Shown here in pieces: positions 17,907-25,767 of a stretch of 64,000 bases of DNA. Position 1 is the first letter of the stretch. Each line of letters opens with the position of its first letter. Source of the stretch: Kocuria rosea (GTDB lineage: Bacteria > Actinomycetota > Actinomycetes > Actinomycetales > Micrococcaceae); NCBI RefSeq assembly GCF_023715525.1, contig NZ_JAMBOG010000017.1, positions 1-64,000 of the forward strand. Direction: 5' to 3'. The notes under the pieces were generated by a model. It was not told where the DNA came from. It did not search any database and saw only the letters and a program-made list of their open reading frames with translations. A program made the position numbers and the translations under genes.

Positions 17907-19208
17907 GTGAGCAGCAACGTCAACAGGATCTTCCTCGCGCGCCTGATCGGCCTCGACGTGTTCGACCCCCTGGGGGACCGTCTCGGCCGGCTGCGCGACG
18001 TCGTCGTGCTCATGCGGGGCGGCTCCCGCCACGGGCGCCCGTCGCGCCGCCCCCTCGTGGTGGGCCTCGTGGTCGAGGTCCTCGGCAAGAAGCGCGTGTT
18101 CGTCCCCATGACGCGGGTGACCAGCATCGACGCCGACCAGATCATCTGCACGGGCCTCGTGAACCTGCGCCGCTTCGAGCAGCGCGGGGCGGAGACCCTC
18201 GCCGTGGCCGAGCTGTTCGACCGCACCGTCGTGCTCCGGGACGGCTCCGGGACCGCGACGGTCGAGGACATGGCCATGGAGCGCAAGCGCAACACCGGGG
18301 ACTGGGTCGTCACCCAGCTGTTCGTGCGCCGCACCGCGACGACCGGGGGGCTGATGCGCCGCCGCAACGAGACCCTGATCGTGGACTGGGAGGACACCGG
18401 GGACCCGTCCGCCGCGGGCCACCAGCCGGCCACCCAGTGGGTCGCGTCCCACGAGGAGGAGCAGGCCGCCGACCTCGCCGACGAGATCCACGACATGTCC
18501 GACAAGCGCAAACTCGAGATCGCGCACGAGCTGCAGGACGACCGGCTCGCCGACGTGCTCCAGGAGCTGCCCGAGGAGGACCAGGTCTTCATCCTCACCA
18601 GCATGGAGCCCGAGCGCGCGGCGACGGTGCTCGAGGAGATGGAGCCCGACGACGCCGCCGACCTGCTCAACGAGCTGCCCGACGCCGAGGCGGAGGAGCT
18701 GCTCGAGCGCATGCAGCCCGAGGACGCCGAGGACGTCCGGCGGCTGCTCGAGTACGAGGAGGGCACCGCGGGCTCGCTGATGACCCCGGTGCCGATCATC
18801 CTGCCGCCGGAAGCCACGGTGGCGGAGGCCCTCGCCCACATCCGCCAGGAGGAGCTCAGCCCCGCCGTGGCGGCGGCCGTGATCGTCTCCCGCGCACCGC
18901 TGGAGACCCCCACGGGCAAGTACCTGGGGATGGTGCACACCCAGAAGCTGCTGCGCTACCCGCCGCCCGAGGCGATCGGCAACCTCATCGACCGGTCCCT
19001 CGAGCCCGTCTCCGACCTCGCCTCCCTGCGGGACGTGGCCCGGGAGCTGGCGACCTACGACCTGACCATCATCCCCGTGGTCAACGACCACGACCGGGTG
19101 GTGGGGGCGATCACCATCGACGACGTCCTCGACGCCCTGCTGCCCGAGGACTGGCGCACCGCCGACGACGGCACCCCGATCCGGAAGGTGGGCAAGCGCT
19201 ATGAGTGA
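17907..19208 (+). CDS. Soluble MgtE-N/CBS domain protein lacking the channel
   Basis: The 433-residue protein has a PRC-barrel-like N-terminal part (about 1-120), an MgtE intracellular domain with acidic helical repeats (QELPEEDQVFILTSMEPERAA..., DDAADLLNELPDAEAEELL, about 190-290), and two CBS motifs (MTPVPIILPPEATVAEAL and VVNDHDRVVGAITIDDVLDALLP). The transmembrane Mg2+ channel of MgtE is absent. It may sense Mg2+ or adenine nucleotides. The GTG start lies six bases after TAGTCT (17895-17900), a leaderless layout. It overlaps the DUF1003 gene by 8 bases, so they are coupled. Relatives sit near mrp in Mycobacterium too. Confidence 0.85.
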   Translation: MSSNVNRIFLARLIGLDVFDPLGDRLGRLRDVVVLMRGGSRHGRPSRRPLVVGLVVEVLGKKRVFVPMTRVTSIDADQIICTGLVNLRRFEQRGAETLAVAELFDRTVVLRDGSGTATVEDMAMERKRNTGDWVVTQLFVRRTATTGGLMRRRNETLIVDWEDTGDPSAAGHQPATQWVASHEEEQAADLADEIHDMSDKRKLEIAHELQDDRLADVLQELPEEDQVFILTSMEPERAATVLEEMEPDDAADLLNELPDAEAEELLERMQPEDAEDVRRLLEYEEGTAGSLMTPVPIILPPEATVAEALAHIRQEELSPAVAAAVIVSRAPLETPTGKYLGMVHTQKLLRYPPPEAIGNLIDRSLEPVSDLASLRDVARELATYDLTIIPVVNDHDRVVGAITIDDVLDALLPEDWRTADDGTPIRKVGKRYE

Positions 19209-19836
19209 GTCCCGGCGCTCCCCCGGCGCGGCCCACGGCAACGCGCTGGACCAGCCGCGCGAGCACCGGCCCGGGCTGCTGGACCGGTTCCGGCCCAACC
19301 CGGACGCGTTCGGCCGGATGACCGAGGGCTTCGCCCGCTTCATGGGCACCCCCCAGTTCCTGCTGTGGATGACGGTGTTCGTGGCCGTGTGGCTGGGCTG
19401 GAACACGCTCGCCCCCGAGTCGGCCCAGTTCGACCCGCGCGCCCTGAACTTCACCCTGCTCACCCTGATGCTGTCCCTGCAGGCGTCCTACGCCGCGCCG
19501 CTGCTGCTGCTCGCGCAGAACCGCCAGGACGACCGGGACCGCGTGACGCAGGAGGAGGACCGCCGGCGCGCGCAGCAGAACCTCGCCGACACCGAGTACC
19601 TGACCCGGGAGATCGCCTCCCTGCGGATCGCCCTGCGCGAGGTCGCCACCCGCGACTTCGTGCGCTCCGAGCTGCGCTCGGTGCTCGAGGAGATCCTCGA
19701 GTCCCAGGACGACGGCCCCGCCCCCGAGGAGCGGGCCGAGGCCGGCGGCCCGGGCCGGTCCCAGCCCCGCCCGCCGCGCCGGCCCGCCCGCCGGCGCCCC
19801 TCCGCCCCCGAGACCAGGGAGATCCCCCGTGTCTGA
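19201..19836 (+). CDS. DUF1003 membrane protein
   Basis: The 211-residue protein has two transmembrane segments (FLLWMTVFVAVWLGWNTL and FTLLTLMLSLQASYAAPLLLLA, about 58-110) with the Asn/Pro-containing motif and LLLAQNRQDDRDR that typify DUF1003, followed by a charged coiled helix (RVTQEEDRRRAQQNLADTEYL) and a Pro/Arg-rich tail. The function is unknown; linkage to an Mg2+-sensor-like protein suggests an ion-related role. Start overlaps the upstream gene as ATGAGTGA. The stop overlaps the mrp start by 8 bases. Confidence 0.87.
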   Translation: MSESRRSPGAAHGNALDQPREHRPGLLDRFRPNPDAFGRMTEGFARFMGTPQFLLWMTVFVAVWLGWNTLAPESAQFDPRALNFTLLTLMLSLQASYAAPLLLLAQNRQDDRDRVTQEEDRRRAQQNLADTEYLTREIASLRIALREVATRDFVRSELRSVLEEILESQDDGPAPEERAEAGGPGRSQPRPPRRPARRRPSAPETREIPRV

Positions 19837-21043
19837 GCTCCGCACCCCCGTCCCCGGCCCCGCCGCCCCCCTGGCCGCCGACCCCCTGGCCGCCGAGGAC
19901 CTGCACCCGCAGCTGCGCCGCGCCCTCGACCGGGTGCTCGACCCCGAGCTGCGCCGGCCCGTCACCGAGCTGGGGATGATCCGCTCGGCCGTGCTCGACG
20001 ACGCCGGGCACGCGCGCGTGCACGTGCTGCTGACCATCCGCGGCTGCCCCCTGCGCTCGACCATCGAGGCCGACGTCCGGGAGGCCGTCTCCGACGTGGC
20101 CGGCGTGCGCTCCGTGGCCGTGGAGATCGGGTACATGAGCCCCGAGCAGCGCGCGGCGCTCAAGCAGCGCGTCGGGCACACCCGCACCGTGCCGTTCAAC
20201 GACCCCTCGTCCCTGACCCGGGTGCACGCCGTGACCAGCGGCAAGGGCGGGGTCGGCAAGTCGACGGTCACCGTGAACCTCGCCGCGGCCCTCGCCGCGC
20301 AGGGCCGGTCGGTGGGCATCGTGGACGCGGACGTGCACGGCTTCTCGGTCCCGGGCCTGCTGGGCGTGGACCGGGGGCCCACCCAGGTCGAGGACATGAT
20401 CCTCCCCCCGGTGGTGGAGGTCCCGGTCGCGGCCCGCACGGGCCCCCGGGAGGGGGTGCTCAAGGTCATCTCCATCGGGATGTTCGTGGACCCGGAGCAG
20501 CCGGTCGCGTGGCGCGGGCCGATGCTGCACCGCGCCGTCGAGCAGTTCCTCACCGACGTGCACTTCGGGGACCTCGACCACCTGTTCCTCGACCTGCCGC
20601 CGGGCACGGGCGACGTCGCGATCTCCGTGGCGCAGCTGCTGCCGTCGGCGGAGGTCCTCGTGGTCTCCACGCCCCAGCAGGCCGCCGTCGAGGTCGCCGA
20701 GCGCTCGGGCGCCCTCGCCCTGCAGACGGGGCAGACGGTGGCCGGGGTGATCGAGAACATGGCGGGGATGCCGATGCCGGACGGGACCGTGCTGGAGCTC
20801 TTCGGCTCCGGGGGCGGGGCCCGGATCGCGCAGTCGCTCACCCGGCGGCTGGGCTACGACGTGCCGCTGCTCGGCGCCGTGCCCCTCGACGTCGCCCTGC
20901 GCGAGGGCGGGGACGAAGGACGCCCGGTGGTGTGGTCGGCGCCGGACTCGCCCGCGGCACGCGCGCTGCGCGGTGTCGCGGACGCGCTGGGCACGCGCCC
21001 GCGCGGGCTGGCGGGGCGGCCGCTGGGCCTGGGACCCCGCTGA
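19829..21043 (+). CDS. mrp: Mrp/ApbC P-loop ATPase, Fe-S cluster carrier family
   Basis: The 404-residue protein has an N-terminal MIP18/DUF59 domain (about 20-105, DPELRRPVTELGMI and IRGCPLRSTIE) and a C-terminal MinD-type ATPase with the deviant Walker A GKGGVGKST, DVHGFSVPGLL and DLPPGTGD. Family members carry or transfer Fe-S clusters. The usual C-terminal CxxC is missing: the region reads ENMAGMPMPDGTVLELFG. The GTG at 19829 overlaps the DUF1003 gene, so three genes form one coupled unit. It converges on tatB. Confidence 0.92.
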   Translation: MSELRTPVPGPAAPLAADPLAAEDLHPQLRRALDRVLDPELRRPVTELGMIRSAVLDDAGHARVHVLLTIRGCPLRSTIEADVREAVSDVAGVRSVAVEIGYMSPEQRAALKQRVGHTRTVPFNDPSSLTRVHAVTSGKGGVGKSTVTVNLAAALAAQGRSVGIVDADVHGFSVPGLLGVDRGPTQVEDMILPPVVEVPVAARTGPREGVLKVISIGMFVDPEQPVAWRGPMLHRAVEQFLTDVHFGDLDHLFLDLPPGTGDVAISVAQLLPSAEVLVVSTPQQAAVEVAERSGALALQTGQTVAGVIENMAGMPMPDGTVLELFGSGGGARIAQSLTRRLGYDVPLLGAVPLDVALREGGDEGRPVVWSAPDSPAARALRGVADALGTRPRGLAGRPLGLGPR

Positions 21044-21053
21044 CGGGTCCGGC

Positions 21054-21401
21054 TCAGGTCGCCTCGCTGTCGAAGGGGGCGGGCTCCCCCGGGGCCAGCC
21101 GGCTGAGGACGGGCGCGGGGCGCGCGGCGACCGGCTTCTCCGGCTCGTCGTCCTCGAGCAGGGCCTGGCGCACGATGGTGCGGGGGTCGTACTGGCGCGG
21201 GTCCAGCTTGCGCCAGTCGACGTCGGCCAGCTCGGGGCCGAGGGTCTGCTTGAGGTCCTCGGTGGCGCCGGTGGCGTAGCGCTTCGCGGCCTTGACGAAC
21301 TCCTTGAGCTTCTCCGCGTACTCCGGCAGCCGCTCCGGCCCGATGATGAACAGGACCAGGAGCACGAGGATGATCGCTTCGCCGCCGTTGATGCCGAGCA
21401 C
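21054..21401 (-). CDS. tatB: Sec-independent translocase protein TatB
   Basis: The 115-residue protein has one N-terminal membrane helix (GGEAIILVLLVLFIIGPERLP) ending in the TatA/B hinge, then an amphipathic helix (YAEKLKEFVKAAKRYATGATEDLKQTLG) and a polar tail. TatB-type assignment follows the longer tail and its position in the sigE-type neighbourhood; TatA remains possible. It helps move folded proteins across the membrane. The GTG start lies six bases after TAACCT (complement of 21408-21413), so it is probably leaderless. Confidence 0.87.
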   Translation of the reverse strand: MLGINGGEAIILVLLVLFIIGPERLPEYAEKLKEFVKAAKRYATGATEDLKQTLGPELADVDWRKLDPRQYDPRTIVRQALLEDDEPEKPVAARPAPVLSRLAPGEPAPFDSEAT

Positions 21402-21436
21402 AGTGGAAGGTTACCAGCCGCAGGCGGAGCGGCCGC

Positions 21437-22114
21437 TCAGTCGAAGATCTCGCGCAGGCCCGCGAGCACGGTCGGGACGACGCCCGGATCGCCGGCCGCG
21501 GGCGCGACGACCCGTCCCCGCTCGTCCGCCACGACGAGGTTGACGGTGTGGGCCATCGTGGCGGGGCTCGTGTCCGCGGCGACGGTGTAGACGACGCCCT
21601 CCCCCGCCAGCACGGCCCGCCACGGCGGGCCGGCGTCGACCCACAGGGGCACCCCGGCGACGGCGGAGGGCTCGAGGCCCTCCGCGCTCACGGGCAGCCC
21701 GGTGAGCCCGTCCATGGGGTTGTCCGGGTCCACCCGCCCGCGCTGCTCCACGACGACGACGCTGTCCTCGCCGTGGTGGAGCGCGATGGTGACGACCGGC
21801 CGGCCCGCGAGGGTCCCCCGGGTCATCGACGCCACCCGGTACCCGTCGGCGGCGAGCGTGGGCAGCGTCCAGCCCTCGGCGCGCAGCTGGGCGGCGGTGG
21901 CGTCGTCCGCGTGCAGGACCCCGCCGGTGCCCGTCCACGCCGCGACCGGGACCTGCTCCTCGTGGCCCTCGGGCTCCGCGGCCACGACCGTGCGCCCGAC
22001 GGCGTAGCCGGACCCGAGGAGCAGGGTGAGCGCCGCGCTCGCGAGGGCGGCGGCCACGGGCACCGCGTTGCTGCGCCGGGCCGGCGCGGGGCCGGTGCGG
22101 TGCGGGCGGGCCAT
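21437..22114 (-). CDS. Membrane-anchored extracytoplasmic protein, possibly a relic anti-sigma factor
   Basis: The 225-residue protein has a short cytoplasmic N-terminus (MARPHRTGPAPARR), one membrane helix (AVPVAAALASAALTLLLGSGYAV) and a ~180-residue outer domain. I recognise no catalytic motif and no cysteine. The ATG at 22114 has GGAGGAGG just upstream; earlier in-frame starts lack one. It lies between tatB and an O-methyltransferase, where Mycobacterium has sigE-rseA-htrA. It could be what remains of an anti-sigma factor without the zinc-binding domain; that is inference from position only. Confidence 0.65.
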   Translation of the reverse strand: MARPHRTGPAPARRSNAVPVAAALASAALTLLLGSGYAVGRTVVAAEPEGHEEQVPVAAWTGTGGVLHADDATAAQLRAEGWTLPTLAADGYRVASMTRGTLAGRPVVTIALHHGEDSVVVVEQRGRVDPDNPMDGLTGLPVSAEGLEPSAVAGVPLWVDAGPPWRAVLAGEGVVYTVAADTSPATMAHTVNLVVADERGRVVAPAAGDPGVVPTVLAGLREIFD

Positions 22115-22283
22115 GGGACCTCCTCCGGGGCGGGTCGTGGGGCGGGCGGCGGCTCCGTCGTTCCATGATCGGCGGGGAAGCTGGGCGCGGACTGGACATC
22201 GACCGGCCGGGGCGGGCGGCCGGGCCGCGCGGGGGCCAGCCGGTAAGATGACGCGCATCCACTGGAGCGACGAAGGGCGGAAC

Positions 22284-22916
22284 ATGGGCGCGGACAAGAC
22301 GACGAGCTGGTCGTACGCCGAGGCGTTCGCCGTGGAGGACGAGCTCGCCTACCGCGCCCGGGAGCGTTCCCTCGCCCTGCGCATCCCGCCGGTCACCCCC
22401 GGCACCGCGGCCGCGCTGACCGTCCTCGCCGCCGCCGCGCGCCCGTCCACGGTCGTGGAGGTGGGCACGGGGGCGGGGGTCTCCGGGCTCGCCCTGCTGC
22501 GCGGGCTGCCCGCGGGCTCCGTGCTGACGACCATCGACACCGACATCCGGGCGCTGCGCGCGGCGCGCGACACCTTCCGGGAGGCGGGCGCGCCGACCAG
22601 CCGCACCCGCACGATCCCGGGCCGGGCCTCGCTCGTGATGCCCCGGCTGACCGCCGGCGCCTACGACCTCGTGTTCCTCGACGCCGACACGGAGGGGACG
22701 CTCCACTACGCCGAGGAGGCGGTGCGCCTGCTGCGCCCGGGCGGGCTGCTGGCCGTCAACGACGCCCTCCACCAGGACAAGGTGGCCCAGCCCGCGAACC
22801 GCGAGGACAACACGCGCACGATGCGGGCCGTGCACCGGCTGTTCCGCGAGGACGAGCGCTTCAGCACCGCCCTGCTGCCGACCGGGTCGGGGCTGCTGCT
22901 GGCGGTGCGCCGCTGA
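22284..22916 (+). CDS. SAM-dependent O-methyltransferase
   Basis: The 210-residue protein is a class I methyltransferase of the caffeoyl-CoA/catechol type: VVEVGTGAGVSGLALLRGL is the SAM motif (about 59-77), DLVFLDADTEG the acidic metal/catalytic motif, and RPGGLLAVNDAL follows. The substrate is unknown. Start ATG 22284 has a GAAGGGCGG site; an in-frame ATG at 22247 lies inside a -10-like TAAGAT. In Mycobacterium the orthologue (Rv1220c) is divergent from sigE; here it is divergent from the 225-residue membrane protein. Confidence 0.88.
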   Translation: MGADKTTSWSYAEAFAVEDELAYRARERSLALRIPPVTPGTAAALTVLAAAARPSTVVEVGTGAGVSGLALLRGLPAGSVLTTIDTDIRALRAARDTFREAGAPTSRTRTIPGRASLVMPRLTAGAYDLVFLDADTEGTLHYAEEAVRLLRPGGLLAVNDALHQDKVAQPANREDNTRTMRAVHRLFREDERFSTALLPTGSGLLLAVRR

Positions 22917-22930
22917 GCGGGCACGGCAAC

Positions 22931-22970
22931 GGCGAGGGGCCCGGCACCGTGCGGTGCCGGGCCCCTCGCC
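22931..22970. terminator. Bidirectional terminator between O-methyltransferase and DUF3117 genes
   Basis: Two perfect 18-base arms (GGCGAGGGGCCCGGCACC and its complement) surround a 4-base loop GTGC. It lies between two converging genes and can serve both. No U-tract follows, as is usual in very GC-rich actinobacteria. Confidence 0.85.
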
Positions 22971-22985
22971 GCCGTCCGGGTGACG

Positions 22986-23153
22986 CTACTCGGTCACGCC
23001 GGCCAGGCACTCCCTGAGCTCCGCGGCCTCGTCCGGCTTCAGCTCGACCACGAGCCGTCCGCCGCCCTCGAGCGGAACGCGCATGATCAGGCTGCGCCCC
23101 TCCTTGGTGACCTCCATCGGTCCGTCACCGGTTCTCGGCTTCATGGCCGCCAT
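22986..23153 (-). CDS. DUF3117 small protein
   Basis: Direct translation gives 55 residues beginning MAAMKPRTGDGPMEVTKEGR and ending CLAGVTE, an excellent match to the actinobacterial DUF3117 family. The ATG at 23153 has AGAGGAG upstream. Alternating basic and acidic residues and the absence of a membrane segment suggest a small cytosolic beta-rich protein. Its function is unknown. The gene is bounded downstream by a strong terminator. Confidence 0.9.
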   Translation of the reverse strand: MAAMKPRTGDGPMEVTKEGRSLIMRVPLEGGGRLVVELKPDEAAELRECLAGVTE

Positions 23154-23265
23154 GTGGGAACTCCTCTTCCTCAGTAGCTGTGACTCCCATCCTATCCGAG
23201 CCGCCGCACCTGCCCGGGACCACCCCGGCGGGCACAGCGCACGCCGGGGCGCGGCCGGAGCGCGG

Positions 23266-24489
23266 TCAGGGCGGGTAGTCCCCGCCCCCCGGCAGCTGCT
23301 TCCAGTGCCACAGCCAGCCCACCCACACGAGCTGCAGGACGGCGCCGGCGAGCACGCAGGCCACCCGGTAGGCGCGGGAGTCCGAGACCGCGGCCAGCGG
23401 CAGCGCCAGGGGGAACAACGGCAGCAGCAGCCGGAAGGTGCTGGTCTGCGGGTGCAGGAACAGCAGGAGGTAGACCCCGTAGCAGGCCAGCCACCCGCGC
23501 ACGAACGGGTCCAGCTGCTCCCGCACTCCCCGCGCCCGCAGCAGCGCCGCCGCGCCGGCGACGAGCAGCACGGGCGCCACGGCGCCGGCCACCGGGCCGA
23601 ACAGGTCCGCGCCCGTGGCGAACCACGGCGCCACGAGCCGCAGGTCCTCGCCCCGCCAGGCCGTCTCGGTGTCCGTGTACGCCGCCGGCTCCCCCGTGGC
23701 CCACCACGCGAGCGCCGGCCACGCGAGCGCGGCGGCGCACGAGAACAGCGCGAGCCCGAGCAGCCCGTCGACGGCGTCGCGGGCGCGCCGCAGCCGCCCG
23801 GAGCGCCGGCGCCGGAGGGTGCGCACGAACCACGCGATGCCGAGGGCCGCCGCGAACGGCACGCCCGCGGGGCGGGTCAGGCACATGAGCAGCACCACCG
23901 GAGCCGCCTGGAGGTGGCGCCCCGAGCAGACCAGCAGCAGGGCCGCGGCGAGCAGCAGCAGGTGCAGCGACTCGGCGTAGGGCACCTGGAGCACGGGCGC
24001 GACCGGGGCGAACGCCACGAACGCCAGTCCCCACAGGGCGGTGGCCGGGGACGCGAGGCGCCGGAAGAGCCGCAGCACCAGCACGGCCGCCCCGAAGCCC
24101 GCCAGCAGGGAGACCGTCGAGGCCGTGGCGTCCCAGCTCCAGCCCGTGGGGGCCATGAGCCCCCGCACGAGCAGCGGGAAGACGGGATAGAACGCCCACG
24201 CGTTCTCCTGCGCCCGGCCCGCCGCGTCGCGGGGCACGGTCCCGGGGTAGCCCTCGCGGGCGATGCGCTCGTACCAGTCGGAGTCCCAGGTCCCGGCGAA
24301 GGCCAGGTAGCCGAGGGCGCCGTCGCCCCACGGCCCCGGGCCCTGCCGGCGGGCGACCGTGGTGAACACCGCCCACCCCCACGCCCGGGACGCCGCCCAG
24401 ACGAGCAGGGCCTGCGCCCACGGGGGCAGAGCGGTCAGGCGGCAGAGCGCCCGCGCGAGGCCGGTCCGGACGACCGCCGGCGAGCTCAC
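23266..24489 (-). CDS. PIG-V-like membrane mannosyltransferase
   Basis: The 407-residue protein has about ten hydrophobic segments and resembles the GPI-mannosyltransferase 2/PIG-V superfamily as found in bacteria. The first loop carries [16 protein letters not shown], with acidic residues expected of a GT-C glycosyltransferase, and [12 protein letters not shown] follows. It probably uses polyprenyl-linked sugar to glycosylate an envelope lipid or protein. The GTG at 24489 overlaps the stop of the small DivIVA-like gene as GTGA. The acceptor is unknown. Confidence 0.78.
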   Translation of the reverse strand: MSSPAVVRTGLARALCRLTALPPWAQALLVWAASRAWGWAVFTTVARRQGPGPWGDGALGYLAFAGTWDSDWYERIAREGYPGTVPRDAAGRAQENAWAFYPVFPLLVRGLMAPTGWSWDATASTVSLLAGFGAAVLVLRLFRRLASPATALWGLAFVAFAPVAPVLQVPYAESLHLLLLAAALLLVCSGRHLQAAPVVLLMCLTRPAGVPFAAALGIAWFVRTLRRRRSGRLRRARDAVDGLLGLALFSCAAALAWPALAWWATGEPAAYTDTETAWRGEDLRLVAPWFATGADLFGPVAGAVAPVLLVAGAAALLRARGVREQLDPFVRGWLACYGVYLLLFLHPQTSTFRLLLPLFPLALPLAAVSDSRAYRVACVLAGAVLQLVWVGWLWHWKQLPGGGDYPP

Positions 24490-24785
24490 GCGCGCGGTGC
24501 CGGGCCGGTGGCCGGGCCCTCCTCCGGCAGCCGCCGGGCGAGGTGGTCGAGCACCGCGTGGACCTCCTCGGGGTCGTAGCCGCGGCGGCGGACGTGGAAC
24601 GCGATCCGGCCGACGTCGTCGGGGCCGGGGTGCTCGGGCAGCACCAGCGGCGCGTCCGGGGCGGGCTCGGGGCCCACGCCGCCGCGGGAGGCCCACGCCG
24701 GCGGGCGGTCCCGGCCCAGGACCACCACCGCCACGACGGTCAGCAGCAGCACGACGCCGGTCAGCGCGAGGAGGAGTTCGCTCAT
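24486..24785 (-). CDS. Small membrane protein with a DivIVA-like motif
   Basis: The 99-residue protein has an N-terminal membrane helix ([21 protein letters not shown]) and near the C-terminus [20 protein letters not shown], which resembles the conserved N-terminal motif of DivIVA proteins (GYDPxEVDxFL). DivIVA-family proteins bind curved membrane or mark poles. The ATG follows TAGCCT (complement of 24792-24797) by six bases, so it is probably leaderless. It is coupled to the downstream mannosyltransferase by a 4-base overlap, hinting that it could position that enzyme. Confidence 0.72.
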   Translation of the reverse strand: MSELLLALTGVVLLLTVVAVVVLGRDRPPAWASRGGVGPEPAPDAPLVLPEHPGPDDVGRIAFHVRRRGYDPEEVHAVLDHLARRLPEEGPATGPAPRA

Positions 24786-24863
24786 GCTCCCAGGCTATGC
24801 GCCGGGGCCGCCGGCGCCGCCCCGCGTCGCGGCGCGGGCCCCGGAACACGGGGCTACGGACGA

Positions 24864-24876
24864 GTAAATATTTTAC
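24864..24876. promoter_or_regulatory. AT-rich palindrome upstream of the glutamate transporter operon
   Basis: GTAAA-TAT-TTTAC stands out in otherwise GC-rich sequence, 56-68 bases before the gluA start and 79 bases from the divergent small gene. It is a good candidate for an operator or for an upstream promoter element. The binding protein is unknown. Confidence 0.45.
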
Positions 24877-24918
24877 GCAATCGCAACGCCCGGAGCCTCG
24901 CACCCCCTCGATTTCGAC

Positions 24919-24924
24919 TATGTT
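24919..24924 (+). promoter_or_regulatory. Probable -10 box of gluA
   Basis: TATGTT is followed by seven bases and then the ATG at 24932. This supports a leaderless message starting at that ATG rather than at the in-frame ATG 24920, which lies inside the box. Confidence 0.5.
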
Positions 24925-24931
24925 CGACGGT

Positions 24932-25717
24932 ATGTCACACGCCACACCGCCCGCCGCGTCGCCCCCCGCTCCAGGCGGGGGCGACGCCCTGGTCCGCGTC
25001 TCGCACGTCAACAAGCACTTCGGGGACCTGCACGTGCTCAAGGACATCAACCTCGCGGTGCGCCGCGGGGAGGTGGTGGTCGTGATCGGCCCCTCCGGCT
25101 CCGGCAAGTCCACGCTGTGCCGCGCCATCAACCGGCTCGAGGGCATCGACGACGGCGAGATCCTCATCGACGGCAAGCGCCTGCCCGAGGAGGGCGCGGC
25201 GCTCGCGCGGCTGCGGGCCGACGTCGGGATGGTCTTCCAGTCCTTCAACCTCTTCGCGCACAAGTCCGTGCTGCAGAACGTGACCCTCGGGCCCATGAAG
25301 GTCCGGGGGAAGTCGGCCGCCGAGGCCAAGCAGCGCGCCATGGAGCTGCTCACACGGGTCGGGGTGGCCAACCAGGCGGAGAAGCTGCCCGCCCAGCTCT
25401 CCGGCGGCCAGCAGCAGCGCGTGGCGATCGCCCGCGCCCTGGCCATGGACCCGAAGGTCATGCTCTTCGACGAGCCGACCTCCGCCCTGGACCCCGAGAT
25501 GATCAACGAGGTCCTCGACACCATGGTGGCCCTCGCGAAGCAGGGCATGACGATGATCGTGGTCACCCACGAGATGGGCTTCGCCCGCAAGGCCGCCGAC
25601 CGCGTCGTGTTCATGGCGGACGGGCAGATCGTCGAGGAGAGCACCCCGGAGGAGTTCTTCACCGCTCCGCGCTCCGAGCGCGCCAAGGACTTCCTGGGCA
25701 AGATCCTCGGGCACTGA
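24932..25717 (+). CDS. gluA: Amino acid (glutamate-type) ABC transporter ATP-binding protein
   Basis: The 261-residue ATPase has Walker [25 protein letters not shown] signature, Walker [13 protein letters not shown], and switch VTHEMGF, with strong resemblance to GluA/GlnQ-type polar amino acid importers. About 20 Pro/Ala-rich residues precede the core. It energises GluC/GluD. It is the first gene of gluABCD; gluB follows after 50 bases. The start is set by the -10 box seven bases upstream. Glutamate as substrate is inferred from the GluABCD gene order of Corynebacterium. Confidence 0.93.
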   Translation: MSHATPPAASPPAPGGGDALVRVSHVNKHFGDLHVLKDINLAVRRGEVVVVIGPSGSGKSTLCRAINRLEGIDDGEILIDGKRLPEEGAALARLRADVGMVFQSFNLFAHKSVLQNVTLGPMKVRGKSAAEAKQRAMELLTRVGVANQAEKLPAQLSGGQQQRVAIARALAMDPKVMLFDEPTSALDPEMINEVLDTMVALAKQGMTMIVVTHEMGFARKAADRVVFMADGQIVEESTPEEFFTAPRSERAKDFLGKILGH

Positions 25718-25767
25718 CCCGCCGTCCCCTCCGACCCATCGTTCCCACCTGAAGCAAGGAGCACACC

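Noticed and set aside
24359-25717. An N-terminal extension of gluA back to 24359
   Set aside because: The extra residues are antisense to the mannosyltransferase and small DivIVA-like genes. The -10 box at 24919 and the family length support the start at 24932.
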